NCBI RefSeq assembly: GCF_000550785.1
Contig: NZ_CP004350.1
Coordinates: forward strand, 972,009-1,036,008
Direction of reading: 5' to 3'
DNA: 64,000 nt
Origin: Corynebacterium casei LMG S-19264
GTDB taxonomy: Bacteria > Actinomycetota > Actinomycetes > Mycobacteriales > Mycobacteriaceae
The position numbers and the translations under genes are program-made. This document shows, piece by piece, positions 52,268 to 64,000 of the stretch. The notes beneath the pieces are model-generated. The model had not been told where the DNA came from, made no database searches, and saw only the letters and a program-made list of their open reading frames with translations. Position 1 is the first letter of the stretch; each line of letters begins with the position of its first letter.

Positions 52268-52712
52268 GGTTATCTCCGCTCTATTCTTTACCAGTAAAGA
52301 TAGCATCGTTGGATGAAGTTGAAGCCCAAGGTGCGTGTGTTCAGCTTGGAGCAATAGTTATAGAAATATTCCATTAGCTTATGCTGTCTGTCTTTCTTGC
52401 TTTTTCATACAAGTATTTCCAACTTTGACGTTAAATCGTCAAAGTTGTCCAGCCTGTTCCAGCAAGGCCAATCGTTTGGTAAACAAATTGTTCCGTGAAG
52501 AACTACGAGCTGAATGGAAGCGTTACAGATGGGGATTTTTGTCTAGTAGCTGAGTTATGCCAGCACGTTTTATTAATCCTTCCGAACTCAGCGCAGGTAA
52601 ACGCAACAAAATGAGGTATGGCTGGCAAATGTTTCGTACGAGCCAGCCATTCCTCACTAAATCGTTGGAGCGCTGCAGATTATGGATCAGAGTTTGACAG
52701 AGGAAGGTTTGC
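52268..52712. other. intergenic region between ATP-grasp gene and wecC
   Basis: About 445 bases without a credible gene. It holds the promoter side of the leftward ATP-grasp/PP-loop gene and the terminator of wecC at 52613-52655. A fragment around 52556-52620 could be gene debris. Confidence 0.4.
52613..52655 (-). terminator. terminator of wecC
   Basis: GAGGTATGGCTGG and CCAGCCATTCCTC pair over 13 positions with one mismatch around a 17-base loop. On the minus strand CATTTTGTTG follows. It lies 58 bases beyond the wecC stop. Confidence 0.6.
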
Positions 52713-52713
52713 C

Positions 52714-53967
52714 TTAACTCCATAGCCCCTTAGTGTCTACAACGGTCTTTTCTGCTAGTTGGCTGGCATTCAGAGCCTTGAACTCCTTGTGGTCAACAAG
52801 TAGAAGGACTACGTCAGCTTCTGCGATTGCGGCCCCGTAGTCTTTTAGTTCTGCATTATCAAAGCCCTTGAGGCGCTTTGGGAGCTCTTGAACATTAGGC
52901 TCAGCGATTAGGAATTGGATGTTCTCTAGTTCTTCCGCGATGTCTACGGCGATGTTGAGGGCAGGGGACTCGCGAAGATCATCAATATCGGCCTTGAATG
53001 CTAGACCAAGAACTGCAACCTTTGATGCACCAGTGCTTTCGACGGCTTCCTTAACCTTATTGATGACCCATTGTGGTTTTCCATCGTTCACTTTGCGTGC
53101 GGTATGGATGAGCTTCGAGTTCTCAGGATCGGATGCCACGATGAACCATGGATCAACTGCGATGCAGTGTCCGCCTACGCCTGGACCAGGCTGAAGAATG
53201 TTCACACGTGGGTGGTGGTTTGCAAGCTCAATGAGCTCCCAAACATTGATGTCGAGCTTGTCAGCAATGAGGGACAACTCATTAGCGAAGGCGATGTTGA
53301 CATCGCGGAATGAGTTCTCAGTCAGCTTTGCCATTTCGGCAGTCACGTCGTTGGTTGGAAGCAACTCAGCCTTGCAGAAAGTTGCGTATACCGCAGTCGC
53401 ACGCCTGGTGGCTTCTTCAGTTTGTCCACCGATGATGCGGTCGTTGGTGCGCAGCTCTTCCATTGCTTTGCCAGGAAGGATTCGCTCAGGGCAGTGCGCG
53501 AAGTAAACAACTGGCTTTCCTTCAGGATTCTCAGAACCATCAGCTGCCAAGTCCGGGCGTAGTTCGAGAATCTTGTCTGCCATCTTCTTTGTGGTCAGGG
53601 GAGGGGAGGTGGACTCCAAAATTACAAGCTCATCGCCCTTCAGCTGTGGCGCAATAGCCTCAGCTGCAGAGTAGATGTACTTCATATCTACGTCGTAGGT
53701 ATCCGTGAAAGGAGTTGGAACAGCGATGATGTAGGTCTGCGCGTGAACCTGCGAAGTGGTTGCGCGGAAGTTTCCGGATTTAATCGCTTGCTTGAGTTCT
53801 TCTTCCAAGCCTGGTTCAACGATGGTGACTTCGCCACGGTTGATTCGCTCGACGTTAGCTTCATTCACGTCGACGCCGGTTACGTCTACGCCGGAATTAG
53901 CCATAACTACGGCAGTTGGCAGTCCGATGTATCCGAGGCCAACGAAGGCTACGGTCTGATTAGTCAT
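52714..53967 (-). CDS. wecC: UDP-N-acetylmannosamine dehydrogenase
   Basis: This 417-residue member of the UDP-glucose/GDP-mannose dehydrogenase family oxidises UDP-ManNAc to UDP-ManNAcA using NAD. The NAD site is FVGLGYIGLPTAVVMA, followed by VDVNEANVERIN and ESTSPPLTT. The catalytic Cys lies in PGPGVGGHCIAVDPWF, a form characteristic of WecC rather than UDP-glucose dehydrogenases. It is the partner of wecB at 13 kb and marks the right border of the island. Transcribed leftward with its own terminator. Confidence 0.92.
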   Translation of the reverse strand: MTNQTVAFVGLGYIGLPTAVVMANSGVDVTGVDVNEANVERINRGEVTIVEPGLEEELKQAIKSGNFRATTSQVHAQTYIIAVPTPFTDTYDVDMKYIYSAAEAIAPQLKGDELVILESTSPPLTTKKMADKILELRPDLAADGSENPEGKPVVYFAHCPERILPGKAMEELRTNDRIIGGQTEEATRRATAVYATFCKAELLPTNDVTAEMAKLTENSFRDVNIAFANELSLIADKLDINVWELIELANHHPRVNILQPGPGVGGHCIAVDPWFIVASDPENSKLIHTARKVNDGKPQWVINKVKEAVESTGASKVAVLGLAFKADIDDLRESPALNIAVDIAEELENIQFLIAEPNVQELPKRLKGFDNAELKDYGAAIAEADVVLLLVDHKEFKALNASQLAEKTVVDTKGLWS

Positions 53968-56010
<2,043 letters not shown>

Positions 56011-56028
56011 GTCGATTTTGAAATGAGG

Positions 56029-56058
56029 AGAAGCGCGCGGCGGTGGCCGCGCGCTTCT
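56029..56058. terminator. strong bidirectional terminator between pyrG and gltD
   Basis: AGAAGCGCGCGGC pairs perfectly with GCCGCGCGCTTCT around GGTG, followed by TTTCT on the plus strand. It lies between convergent pyrG and gltD. Confidence 0.9.
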
Positions 56059-56112
56059 TTCTGTTGGGGGATTTCTGGTTTCTTGTCTTAGGTTGTTTCC
56101 TTTTGGGTTGGG

Positions 56113-57654
56113 CTAGACGCTGAGCGGGCTGGTGCGTGGGGTGACGGGAATGGGCAGGGCGGATTCGCCCATGAGGTCGCGGTCGGCGGCAGCGGCGGCG
56201 GCGCGGCCTTCGGCGATGGCCCAGACAATTAGTGATTGGCCGCGGCCGTTGTCGCCGGCGATGTAAACAGGTGGTTTGAAACCAGGGAACAATGGCTTGG
56301 TTTCGGCGCGGTAGTCGTTATCGCGCACCATGCGGCCGCGTTCATCGAAGGAGACGCCGAGTTCGTGCGTGAGGCCGCCGCGCTCAGCGCCTTGGAAACC
56401 CAGGGCGATGAGGACGAGGTCGGCATCGAGGGTGAAATCGGTGCCATCGATGAGCTCACGGCGGCCATTGATGACTTCCACCTGCTTGCCGTGGAGTTGG
56501 GTGACGTTGCCATTGTTGCCGGTGAACTCGACGGTGTTGACGGAGAAGGTGCGGTTGCCCAAGGTGGTGCCGGGTGTTTTGGTGGCAAGGCCTAAGGCGG
56601 CGATTTCATCGGCGGATTCGTCGCCGGTGATGGTGTATTCGCCTTCCTCGTGCGCGGTGGCGGTGCGATAGAGCAGTGGATACATCGGCCACGGGGTAGA
56701 GGCAGCGCGGTTCTTTGGGGCGCGGGGGCGGATATCGAATTGGGTGACGCTCGCTGCGCCTTGACGCAGGGCGGTGCCGAAGCAGTCGGTGCCGGTATCG
56801 CCGCCGCCGATAATGACAACCTTCTTGCCTTTGGCGGAGATGGCGGAGTCGGGGTAGTCGCCCTCATTCACGCGGTTTTGCCAGGTGAGGTACTCCATCG
56901 CCGGGTAGATGCCGGTGAGCTCACGGCCGTCGACGGGAAGTTCGCGGGCGACGGGAGTGCCGGTGGCTAAGATGACGGCGTCGAAAGCGTTGAGGTCCGC
57001 GGCGGTAGGAGAGATACCGGTGCGGAACTCAGTGCCCTCAGCGCGCATTTGCTCCAGGCGGCGGTCGATCCACTGCTTTTCCATCTTGTATTCGGGCACG
57101 CCGTAGCGCATGAGTCCGCCGAGGCGGTCGTCGCGTTCATAGACGGTAACGGTGTGACCGGCGCGGGTGAGTTGCTGTGCGGCGGCAAGACCTGCGGGGC
57201 CGGAGCCCACGACGGCAACGCGCATGCCGGTATCCAGGCTGGGTTTGATTGGTGTGGTCCAGCCTTCGGCGAAGGCGCGTTCCACGATGGCAAGTTCAAC
57301 GTCCTTGATAGCCACGGCATCATCATTGATGCCTAGTACGCAGGCGCCTTCACACGGGGCGGGGCACAGGCGGCCGGTAAATTCCGGGAAGTTGTTTGTC
57401 GCATGCAGGCGGTCGTATGCTTCGCGCCAGCGGTCCTGGCGTACCAAGTCATTCCACTCGGGGATGATGTTGCCCAAGGGACAGCCCTCATGGCAGAAGG
57501 GAACGCCGCAGTCCATGCATCTGCTAGCCTGCTGTTCAATCTGGCCCGTAGGGGCTTTTTCGTAGACCTCCCGATAATCCATCAAGCGCAGCGGAACCGG
57601 GCGGTGCGCAGGGGTTGCGCGGTTAAACTTTTGAAATCCGTGTGGATCAGCCAT
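56113..57654 (-). CDS. gltD: glutamate synthase (NADPH) small subunit
   Basis: The 513-residue flavoprotein passes electrons from NADPH to the large subunit. Its N-terminal Fe-S domain has CMDCGVPFCHEGCPLGN and GRLCPAPCEGACVLG; the FAD site is VVGSGPAGLAAAQQL; the NADPH site is VVIIGGGDTGTDCFGTA; a final GDNGRGQSLIVWAIAEGR binds flavin. Its ATG overlaps the gltB stop by one base (TAATG), so the subunits are translationally coupled. Glutamine plus 2-oxoglutarate gives two glutamate. Confidence 0.96.
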   Translation of the reverse strand: MADPHGFQKFNRATPAHRPVPLRLMDYREVYEKAPTGQIEQQASRCMDCGVPFCHEGCPLGNIIPEWNDLVRQDRWREAYDRLHATNNFPEFTGRLCPAPCEGACVLGINDDAVAIKDVELAIVERAFAEGWTTPIKPSLDTGMRVAVVGSGPAGLAAAQQLTRAGHTVTVYERDDRLGGLMRYGVPEYKMEKQWIDRRLEQMRAEGTEFRTGISPTAADLNAFDAVILATGTPVARELPVDGRELTGIYPAMEYLTWQNRVNEGDYPDSAISAKGKKVVIIGGGDTGTDCFGTALRQGAASVTQFDIRPRAPKNRAASTPWPMYPLLYRTATAHEEGEYTITGDESADEIAALGLATKTPGTTLGNRTFSVNTVEFTGNNGNVTQLHGKQVEVINGRRELIDGTDFTLDADLVLIALGFQGAERGGLTHELGVSFDERGRMVRDNDYRAETKPLFPGFKPPVYIAGDNGRGQSLIVWAIAEGRAAAAAADRDLMGESALPIPVTPRTSPLSV

Positions 57655-60600
57655 TACTTCACAGCCTCCATGATTGCGTTATTGACATCGCGGCCTTCGC
57701 GCTCAGCTTTGGCCATGATGTTAAGGACCTTGCGGTACGGGGCGGGTACTACCTTGAGGAAGTCCTGCGGGGTCGCAGAAATTGTCGAGCCGGTATAGGT
57801 GATGTGCTTAGCCAGGGTCTCTGCGAGGAAAGCTTCATCGGCTTGCGTGAGTTCTTCGACGGCGTTGGCGACATCTTTGTTGAGGCGCGCAAGAACTTCC
57901 GGGGTGCGCAGGATAAATGCGGTGCCGCCGGTAAAGCCGGCGCCGAAGTTCTCACCAATCTCACCGGCGATAATCACCGTGCCGCCGGTCATGTATTCAC
58001 AGCCGTGGTTGCCAATGCCTTCAACCACTGCGGTGGCGCCGGAATTGCGCACGCAGAAGCGCTCGCCGACAGCGCCGCGGATGTAGAGCTCGCCGCTGGT
58101 GGCGCCGTAAGCGGTGACATTGCCGGCGATGATGTCCGGGTTGTGCTTTAGCTGCCGCGGGCTAGATTCAGCCGGGCGGACAATAATGCGCCCGCCGGAT
58201 AGGCCCTTGCCCACGAAGTCATTGGCGTCGCCTTCCAGGTTTAGTGTCAGACCCGTTGGAATGAATGCGCCAAAGGAGTTGCCGGCAGAACCGGTGAGGT
58301 GCACGTTGATGGTATCGGCAGGCAGCCCCTTCGCGCCGGAGGCACGGGTGATGCGTGAGCCCACCATCGTGCCTACCGAGCGGTCACGGTTGGAAACCTT
58401 ATAGTGCAGATCCACCGTGGGCTTTTTACCCGCTGCCATCCAGTCTGGTGCGTTGGCGGAGGACTTGGCCGCGGCGGCATCGATAGTCAACTGTGCATCG
58501 GCGATGATCTGGTTATCCAGTGCCTGGTTCAGGAAGTGGTTCTGCTCCTTAGTTTGGCGCAGATTCTGGTTGCGGAAATATGGTGATTCCACGCGCTTGA
58601 AGATAGGGGAGAGATCGAGCTTGTCCGCGCGCTGGGTGGCACCTTGTGGTGCCACGGTTTTGGTGGTGTCTTCTGTCCCACTGTTGGCGGCAGCGGCTTG
58701 CCGCTGACGCAAACAGTGGGCTTGGCCGACGGCTTCATCGATGGAGCGGAAACCGAGCTGGGCGAGGTATTCGCGGACTTCTTGGGCGATGAAGGTGAAG
58801 AAGTTGACCACGTGCTCGGCGCGTCCCGTGAACTTCTTGCGCAGATCGGGGTTTTGGGTGGCAATGCCCACGGGGCAGGTATCGAGGTGGCAGACGCGCA
58901 TCATGATGCAGCCTTCAACCACCAGCGGGGCGGTGGCAAAGCCGAACTCTTCAGCGCCGAGTAATGCTGCAATCATGACGTCGCGGCCGGTTTTTAACTG
59001 GCCATCGCACTGCACGCGGATGCGATCACGCAAGCCGTTGAGCAACAAGGTTTGCTGGGTTTCGGCCAAGCCCAGCTCCCAGGGGCCGCCGGCGTGTTTG
59101 AGTGAGGTCAGCGGTGATGCGCCGGTGCCGCCGTCGTGGCCGGAGACCAAGACGACATCGGCATGCGCTTTGGATACACCTGCAGCCACGGCACCGATGC
59201 CTTGTTCAGCAACGAGTTTGACGTGGATGCGGGCATCCGGATTCGCGCACTTGAGATCGTGGATGAGCTGCGCGAGGTCCTCAATGGAGTAGATGTCATG
59301 GTGCGGTGGTGGGGAAATTAGGCCCACGCCCGGGGTGGTAATGCGCACTTTGGCAATCCACGGATAGACCTTATTCGGTGGCAGCTGGCCGCCCTCACCA
59401 GGCTTGGCGCCCTGGGCCATCTTGATTTGAATATCCGTGCAGTTATTAAGATAGTGGCTGGTCACACCGAAACGTCCCGATGCCACCTGCTTGATAGCAG
59501 AGCGGCGGGAGTCGCCGTTGGGTTCCATCTCAAAGCGCTTCGGGTCTTCACCGCCCTCACCGGAATTGGACATGCCCTTCAGGCGGTTCATAGCAATAGC
59601 CAGGGTTTCATGCGCCTCAGCGGAGATAGAGCCATAGGACATGGCGCCGGTGCTAAAGCGCTTGACGATGTCCTCGACTGGCTCCACCTCATCCACCGAG
59701 ATAGCCGGCCTGTCGGAGTGAAACTCCATAAGTCCGCGGATGGTGGCCAGGCGCTGGGACTGGTCATTGACCGCGCGGGTGTAGTCCTGGAAAATCTCAT
59801 ACTTGCCGGTGCGCGTGGCGTGCTGCAGTTTGAAGATGGTCTCTGGGTTAAACAGGTGGAACTCGCCCTCGCGGCGCCACTTGTATTCACCGCCCAGCTC
59901 TAAGTCGCGGTGCGCGTTTTCTTCTGGGCGTGGCAGGAAGGCACTGCGGTGGCGTGCTTCCACGTCGGCTGCGAGGTCTTCCACGTCAGCGCCGGAGATT
60001 TGCGAGTTCGCGCCGCCAAAGTAGTTATCCAGCAGGTCCTGGTGCAGACCCGTGACATCAGCGAACTGTGCGCCGCGGTAGGAAGCCACCGTAGCAATAC
60101 CCATCTTGGACATCACTTTGAGCACGCCCGTGGTCGCCGCGGTGACGTAATTGGAACACGCCTCATCCAGGCTGAGCTCGCCGAGCTGGCCGGCTAAGCG
60201 GAGTTCATCGATAGTCTCAAATGCCATATACGGGTTAATCGCATCCGCGCCGAAGGAAATCAGCATGGCCAGGTGGTGGACCTCGCGGGCATCGCCGGAC
60301 TCAATAATCACCGAGGCCCGGGTACGCGTGCGCTCTGCCACCATGTGCTGGTGCACAGCGGAAGTCAGCAGCAGGGAAGGAATCGGTGCGAAGCGCTCAT
60401 CGGAATCACGGTCTGAGAGCACAATGAGGCTCTTGCCTTGGGCGATGGCCTCATCGACTTCGCGCAAAACCTTATCGATGGCTTCGCGCAAACCCTTGCC
60501 GTGGTGCGCCACGGGGTAAAGCCCTCTCACGACGGTGGAGCCAAAATTCTTGGCTCCACCGTTGTCGTTGGCGTGGACCAAGGTGGTGAACTCATGGTTA

Positions 60601-62306
60601 TCAATTACCGGGCCATCTAAATGAATACGGCGTGCGGCCTGCGCATCCGGGTTGAGCACATCAGATTGCGCGCCCAGCAGGGTGAACATGGAGGTGATGT
60701 TCTTCTCGCGGATAGAATCCAACGGCGGGTTGGTGACCTGCGCGAAGCGCTGAGCGAAGAAATCGAAAAGCATGCGTGGGCGTGAAGACAGTGCTGCAAT
60801 CGGGGTATCTGAACCCATGGAACCAATCGCCTCAGCGCCGGTAGTCGCCATCGGCTTGATAATCAGGTCCACGTCTTCTTCGGTGATACCGAAGACCCGC
60901 TGGCGCAACACCACGCGGTCATGCGGCATGTACTCATAGCGGGTTTGCGGCAGCTTTTCGATTGGAACGAAGTTGCTGCGAATCCACTCCCCGTAAGGAG
61001 CTGCGGTTGCCAGCTTGTCTTTGATTTCCTCATCTTCGATGATGCGGCCGGCATTGGTGTCCACCAAGAACATCCGTCCTGGCTGCACGCGGGTGCGCTT
61101 GACCACGCGGCTCGGGTCAATATCTAGCACGCCGGCTTCCGATGCCATGACCACCAAGCCATCATCCGTAATCCAGATGCGTCCCGGGCGCAGACCGTTG
61201 CGGTCCAAGGTGGCGCCGACGAGCGTGCCATCAGTAAACGCGACGGCCGCCGGGCCATCCCATGGCTCCATGAGACAGGAGTGGTACTCATAAAAATCAC
61301 GCAGCTGCGGCGCGATGTTATCTGCATGCTCCCACGCCTGCGGAATCATCATCATGACCGCATGCGGCAGTGAGCGCCCGCCCAGGTGCAGCAACTCTAG
61401 GGCCTCATCGAAGACGGCCGTGTCTGAACCAGAAGGCGCGCAGACTGGCAGCACACGGTCGAGCGGTCCAAGCTCTTCGGAGCGAATCAGCGCTTCGCGC
61501 GCATGCATCCAGTTTTCATTGCCCTTGACCGTGTTGATCTCACCATTGTGTGCGACCAGGCGGAAAGGGTGCGCCAGTGGCCAGGACGGGAAGGTGTTGG
61601 TGGAAAAGCGCGAGTGCACCAGCACAATCGCCGATTCCATGCGCGGGTCACGCAAGTCTGTGTAAAAGCCCGCCAGCTGCGGGGTGGTGAGCATGCCCTT
61701 GTACACCATCGTCCGTGCTGACAGCGACGGGAAGTAAATAGTATCCTCACCATTTTTGGTGCCCAGCTCGCGCTCACAGCGCTTGCGGATAAAGAACATC
61801 ACGCGGTCTAGCGCAATGCCCTCCAACGGGCGACCATCGCGCTCAGCGGTAAGGAATATCTGCTCAAAGTGCGGCATGGCCTCATACGCCATCCGGCCCA
61901 ATTCCGAAGGATCGGTGGGCACGGTGCGCCAGCCAAGAACGCGCGCGCCTTCCTCTCGAGCGATCGCTTCAATCTCGCGCTTGGCATCCAACATCGCCAT
62001 GCGCTTGCGCGGCAAAAATGCGATGCCGGTGGCATAGCTGCCGGCCTGCGGAAGCTGGAAGGAGGCATCGGCAGCCACTGCCTGGCAAAAAGCATCTGGA
62101 ACCTGCATGAGAATGCCGGCGCCATCGCCCGTGTTCGTCTCTGCACCTGCCGCGCCGCGGTGCTCTAGGTTGACCAGGGCCTGAATACCCTTGTCCACAA
62201 TCTCGCGGGTCGCGCGTCCGTACATGTCTGCGATGAATGCGACACCGCAGGAATCCTTCTCAAATTCTGGGTTGTACAAGCCCTGCGGGCCTGGTCTCAA
62301 ATCCAT
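57654..62306 (-). CDS. gltB: glutamate synthase large subunit
   Basis: The 1550-residue protein has an N-terminal class II glutaminase whose catalytic Cys20 (KDSCGVAF) is exposed after removal of a short propeptide, a central domain, an FMN-binding synthase domain ([19 protein letters not shown]), a 3Fe-4S cluster ([16 protein letters not shown], spacing C-x5-C-x4-C) and the C-terminal GXGXG beta-helix domain ([17 protein letters not shown]). The length is normal. It is followed directly by gltD and preceded by glnA on the same strand, giving a complete GS-GOGAT cluster. Confidence 0.97.
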   Translation of the reverse strand: MDLRPGPQGLYNPEFEKDSCGVAFIADMYGRATREIVDKGIQALVNLEHRGAAGAETNTGDGAGILMQVPDAFCQAVAADASFQLPQAGSYATGIAFLPRKRMAMLDAKREIEAIAREEGARVLGWRTVPTDPSELGRMAYEAMPHFEQIFLTAERDGRPLEGIALDRVMFFIRKRCERELGTKNGEDTIYFPSLSARTMVYKGMLTTPQLAGFYTDLRDPRMESAIVLVHSRFSTNTFPSWPLAHPFRLVAHNGEINTVKGNENWMHAREALIRSEELGPLDRVLPVCAPSGSDTAVFDEALELLHLGGRSLPHAVMMMIPQAWEHADNIAPQLRDFYEYHSCLMEPWDGPAAVAFTDGTLVGATLDRNGLRPGRIWITDDGLVVMASEAGVLDIDPSRVVKRTRVQPGRMFLVDTNAGRIIEDEEIKDKLATAAPYGEWIRSNFVPIEKLPQTRYEYMPHDRVVLRQRVFGITEEDVDLIIKPMATTGAEAIGSMGSDTPIAALSSRPRMLFDFFAQRFAQVTNPPLDSIREKNITSMFTLLGAQSDVLNPDAQAARRIHLDGPVIDNHEFTTLVHANDNGGAKNFGSTVVRGLYPVAHHGKGLREAIDKVLREVDEAIAQGKSLIVLSDRDSDERFAPIPSLLLTSAVHQHMVAERTRTRASVIIESGDAREVHHLAMLISFGADAINPYMAFETIDELRLAGQLGELSLDEACSNYVTAATTGVLKVMSKMGIATVASYRGAQFADVTGLHQDLLDNYFGGANSQISGADVEDLAADVEARHRSAFLPRPEENAHRDLELGGEYKWRREGEFHLFNPETIFKLQHATRTGKYEIFQDYTRAVNDQSQRLATIRGLMEFHSDRPAISVDEVEPVEDIVKRFSTGAMSYGSISAEAHETLAIAMNRLKGMSNSGEGGEDPKRFEMEPNGDSRRSAIKQVASGRFGVTSHYLNNCTDIQIKMAQGAKPGEGGQLPPNKVYPWIAKVRITTPGVGLISPPPHHDIYSIEDLAQLIHDLKCANPDARIHVKLVAEQGIGAVAAGVSKAHADVVLVSGHDGGTGASPLTSLKHAGGPWELGLAETQQTLLLNGLRDRIRVQCDGQLKTGRDVMIAALLGAEEFGFATAPLVVEGCIMMRVCHLDTCPVGIATQNPDLRKKFTGRAEHVVNFFTFIAQEVREYLAQLGFRSIDEAVGQAHCLRQRQAAAANSGTEDTTKTVAPQGATQRADKLDLSPIFKRVESPYFRNQNLRQTKEQNHFLNQALDNQIIADAQLTIDAAAAKSSANAPDWMAAGKKPTVDLHYKVSNRDRSVGTMVGSRITRASGAKGLPADTINVHLTGSAGNSFGAFIPTGLTLNLEGDANDFVGKGLSGGRIIVRPAESSPRQLKHNPDIIAGNVTAYGATSGELYIRGAVGERFCVRNSGATAVVEGIGNHGCEYMTGGTVIIAGEIGENFGAGFTGGTAFILRTPEVLARLNKDVANAVEELTQADEAFLAETLAKHITYTGSTISATPQDFLKVVPAPYRKVLNIMAKAEREGRDVNNAIMEAVK

Positions 62307-62416
62307 GGGTTTGCCTCTTTGCTCCAGGGGTAGCTTAAGCGCCGAGGCCGAATCCAGGGGTTGGAACTAGCCGCGGCGCTAGTCAGCGACCCACAATCTT
62401 CTACTCGTGGTGCGAC

Positions 62417-63853
62417 TTAGCAGTCGAAGTACATCTCAAATTCCTGCGGGGTTGGGCGCAGGCGGACAGGCGCGATCTCGTTATCGTGCTTGTACTGGAT
62501 GTAGGTCTCAATGAGATCCTCAGAGAACACGTCGCCCTCGGTGAGGAACTCGTGATCTTCGCCCAGTGCTTTCAGCGCGGCCTCCAGGGAGGTTGGCGCC
62601 TGCGGGATGGAAGCCTGCTCTGCTGGTGGAAGCTCGTAGAGGTCCTTATCCACCGGCGCGTGCGGCTCGATGCGGTTCTTAATGCCGTCTAGGCCCGCCA
62701 TCATCATCGCGGCGAAACCGAAATATGGGTTACCTGATGGGTCCGGCGCGCGGAATTCGATGCGCTTTGCCTTCGGGTTGGAGCCCGTAATCGGGATGCG
62801 GATTGCAGCCGAGCGGTTGCGCTGGGAGTAGACCAAGTTGATTGGGGCCTCAAAGCCTGGGACCAGGCGGTGGTACGAGTTAAGCGTTGGGTTGGTAAAC
62901 GCCAACACCGCTGGTGCGTGGTGCAAGATGCCGCCGATGTAGTAGCGCGCGATGTCTGAAAGCCCGCCATAGCCGGCCTCATCGTAGAACAACGGTGAAC
63001 CGTCCTTCCACAGCGACTGGTGCGCGTGCATACCGGATCCGTTGTCACCGGCCAGCGGCTTTGGCATAAACGTTGCCGTCTTGCCATTCTTAACCGCGGT
63101 GTTCTTGACGATGTACTTGAAAGACTGAATATCATCCGCCGCATGCAACAACGTGTTGAAGCGGTAGTTGATCTCCTGCTGTCCACCGCTGCCAACCTCG
63201 TGGTGGTAGCGCTCGATCGCAAAACCTGCATCTTGTAAGTTGGTGACCATCTCATCGCGGACATCCACTGTCTGGTCATAGGGCGCGGTGGGGAAGTATC
63301 CGCCCTTCACGCGCACCTTGGAACCCAGATTTGGCGTGCCGTCCAGGTTGGTTTTCTTACCGCGGTTCCACCAGCCCTCATTGGAGTCCACTTCATAGAA
63401 ACCCGTGTTGGTTTCGGTGGCATAGCGCACCGAATCAAATACGTAGAACTCTGCCTCCGCGCCGAAGTTACAAGTATCTGCGATACCCGTGGAGGCCAAA
63501 TATTCCTCCGCCTTGCGAGCCACATTGCGCGGATCACGAGCATACGGCTCCAAAGTCAGCGGATCATGCACGAAGAACTTCATGTTCAACGTCTTTTCAA
63601 TACGGAATGGATCCAAGGTTGCCGTTGCAGGATCCGGCAACAGCGTCATGTCTGACTCGTCGATGGAAGTGAAACCACGCACTGAGGAGCCATCGAATGC
63701 CAAGCCCTGCTCGGCTGCATCTTCATCAAATTCTTCTGCCGGGATGGTGAAGTGGTGCTCGGTGCCGGGCACATCAGTAAAGCGCACATCCAGGAAACGG
63801 ATGCCCTCTTGTTTGATGTACTCGACCACGTCGGAAACGGTTGCGAAGGCCAT
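62417..63853 (-). CDS. glnA: glutamine synthetase type I
   Basis: The 478-residue enzyme makes glutamine from glutamate, ammonia and ATP. GSI motifs seen are [28 protein letters not shown], the metal/ATP region [17 protein letters not shown], and [27 protein letters not shown] contains the adenylylation Tyr (about 406), so this is the GlnE-regulated GSI-beta form, not glnA2. A gap of 110 bases with a small ACTAGC/GCTAGT stem separates it from gltB. A probable AmtR operator lies about 104 bases upstream. Confidence 0.96.
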   Translation of the reverse strand: MAFATVSDVVEYIKQEGIRFLDVRFTDVPGTEHHFTIPAEEFDEDAAEQGLAFDGSSVRGFTSIDESDMTLLPDPATATLDPFRIEKTLNMKFFVHDPLTLEPYARDPRNVARKAEEYLASTGIADTCNFGAEAEFYVFDSVRYATETNTGFYEVDSNEGWWNRGKKTNLDGTPNLGSKVRVKGGYFPTAPYDQTVDVRDEMVTNLQDAGFAIERYHHEVGSGGQQEINYRFNTLLHAADDIQSFKYIVKNTAVKNGKTATFMPKPLAGDNGSGMHAHQSLWKDGSPLFYDEAGYGGLSDIARYYIGGILHHAPAVLAFTNPTLNSYHRLVPGFEAPINLVYSQRNRSAAIRIPITGSNPKAKRIEFRAPDPSGNPYFGFAAMMMAGLDGIKNRIEPHAPVDKDLYELPPAEQASIPQAPTSLEAALKALGEDHEFLTEGDVFSEDLIETYIQYKHDNEIAPVRLRPTPQEFEMYFDC

Positions 63854-63956
63854 GGGATGCTCCTCTATTAATCAATCGGTTAGGCACAGCGTCCTGCCCC
63901 GGGCACGACTGCCCGAAGCGGAATACCTATAAGCTAACAGATAGATTTCGATATTC

Positions 63957-63970
63957 CTATCAATCAATAG
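63957..63970. promoter_or_regulatory. putative AmtR operator upstream of glnA
   Basis: CTAT, six bases, ATAG (CTATCAATCAATAG) matches the CTAT-N6-ATAG core described for AmtR boxes of Corynebacterium nitrogen genes. It sits about 104 bases upstream of the glnA start, a position compatible with repression. A second, wider-spaced CTAT...ATAG pair occurs at 63927-63944. AmtR represses glnA and gltBD during nitrogen sufficiency in C. glutamicum. Confidence 0.6.
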
Positions 63971-64000
63971 GTAGAAGTATGGCTGCGCATGTCATGTGGG

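Overview
The window is chromosomal DNA of a Corynebacterium-like actinomycete. The evidence is the set of housekeeping genes (glyS, ktrBA, dgt, dnaG, pyrG, gltBD, glnA), the typical corynebacterial style of the proteins, and a CTAT-N6-ATAG site upstream of glnA that fits the AmtR nitrogen operator known from Corynebacterium. Species cannot be assigned from the sequence alone.

Layout. 1-12.5 kb is mainly core: the 3' end of glyS, a KtrB/KtrA potassium uptake pair, two small unknown proteins, a TPM-domain membrane protein, dgt, a secreted RNase with its barstar inhibitor, dnaG and a YtxH-like gene. Inserted between core genes at 5.8-7.4 kb is an AT-richer two-gene unit: a SIR2 NADase-type protein with a GAF-like C-terminus and a 54-residue basic protein. 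This looks like an undescribed defence module. A frameshifted YdcF/DUF218 gene follows.

13.1-54 kb is a surface-glycan island bracketed by wecB (UDP-GlcNAc 2-epimerase) and wecC (UDP-ManNAc dehydrogenase), which together would make UDP-ManNAcA. Inside are a tRNA-Asn, two GT4 glycosyltransferases, an alpha/beta-hydrolase-like protein, a Wzm/Wzt-type ABC exporter, an asparagine-synthetase-like PP-loop protein, a DUF6270 protein, a 1480-residue protein with three glycosyltransferase domains, galU, two unknown proteins, a GT2 plus GT-B fusion, and an unusual ATP-grasp/PP-loop fusion. My reading is an ABC-exported acidic polysaccharide decorated with amino acids or amides.

The island is riddled with insertion sequences. 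A single IS3-family element at 33.9-40.7 kb has been hit four times (IS256, IS30, IS3 and IS30 types). Each insertion has a recognisable target duplication, and removing all four restores the host reading frame. Two IS110-family elements each split the terminal inverted repeat of an IS256-type element at the same place (GAC/AC). Both carry a C-terminal XRE-type helix-turn-helix and a long conserved 5' non-coding region that could encode a bridge RNA. Two practically identical IS256 copies lie in direct orientation about 10.9 kb apart.

54.3-64 kb returns to core: pyrG, then glnA-gltB-gltD on the minus strand, the ammonium-assimilation genes, with a probable AmtR box at the window edge.
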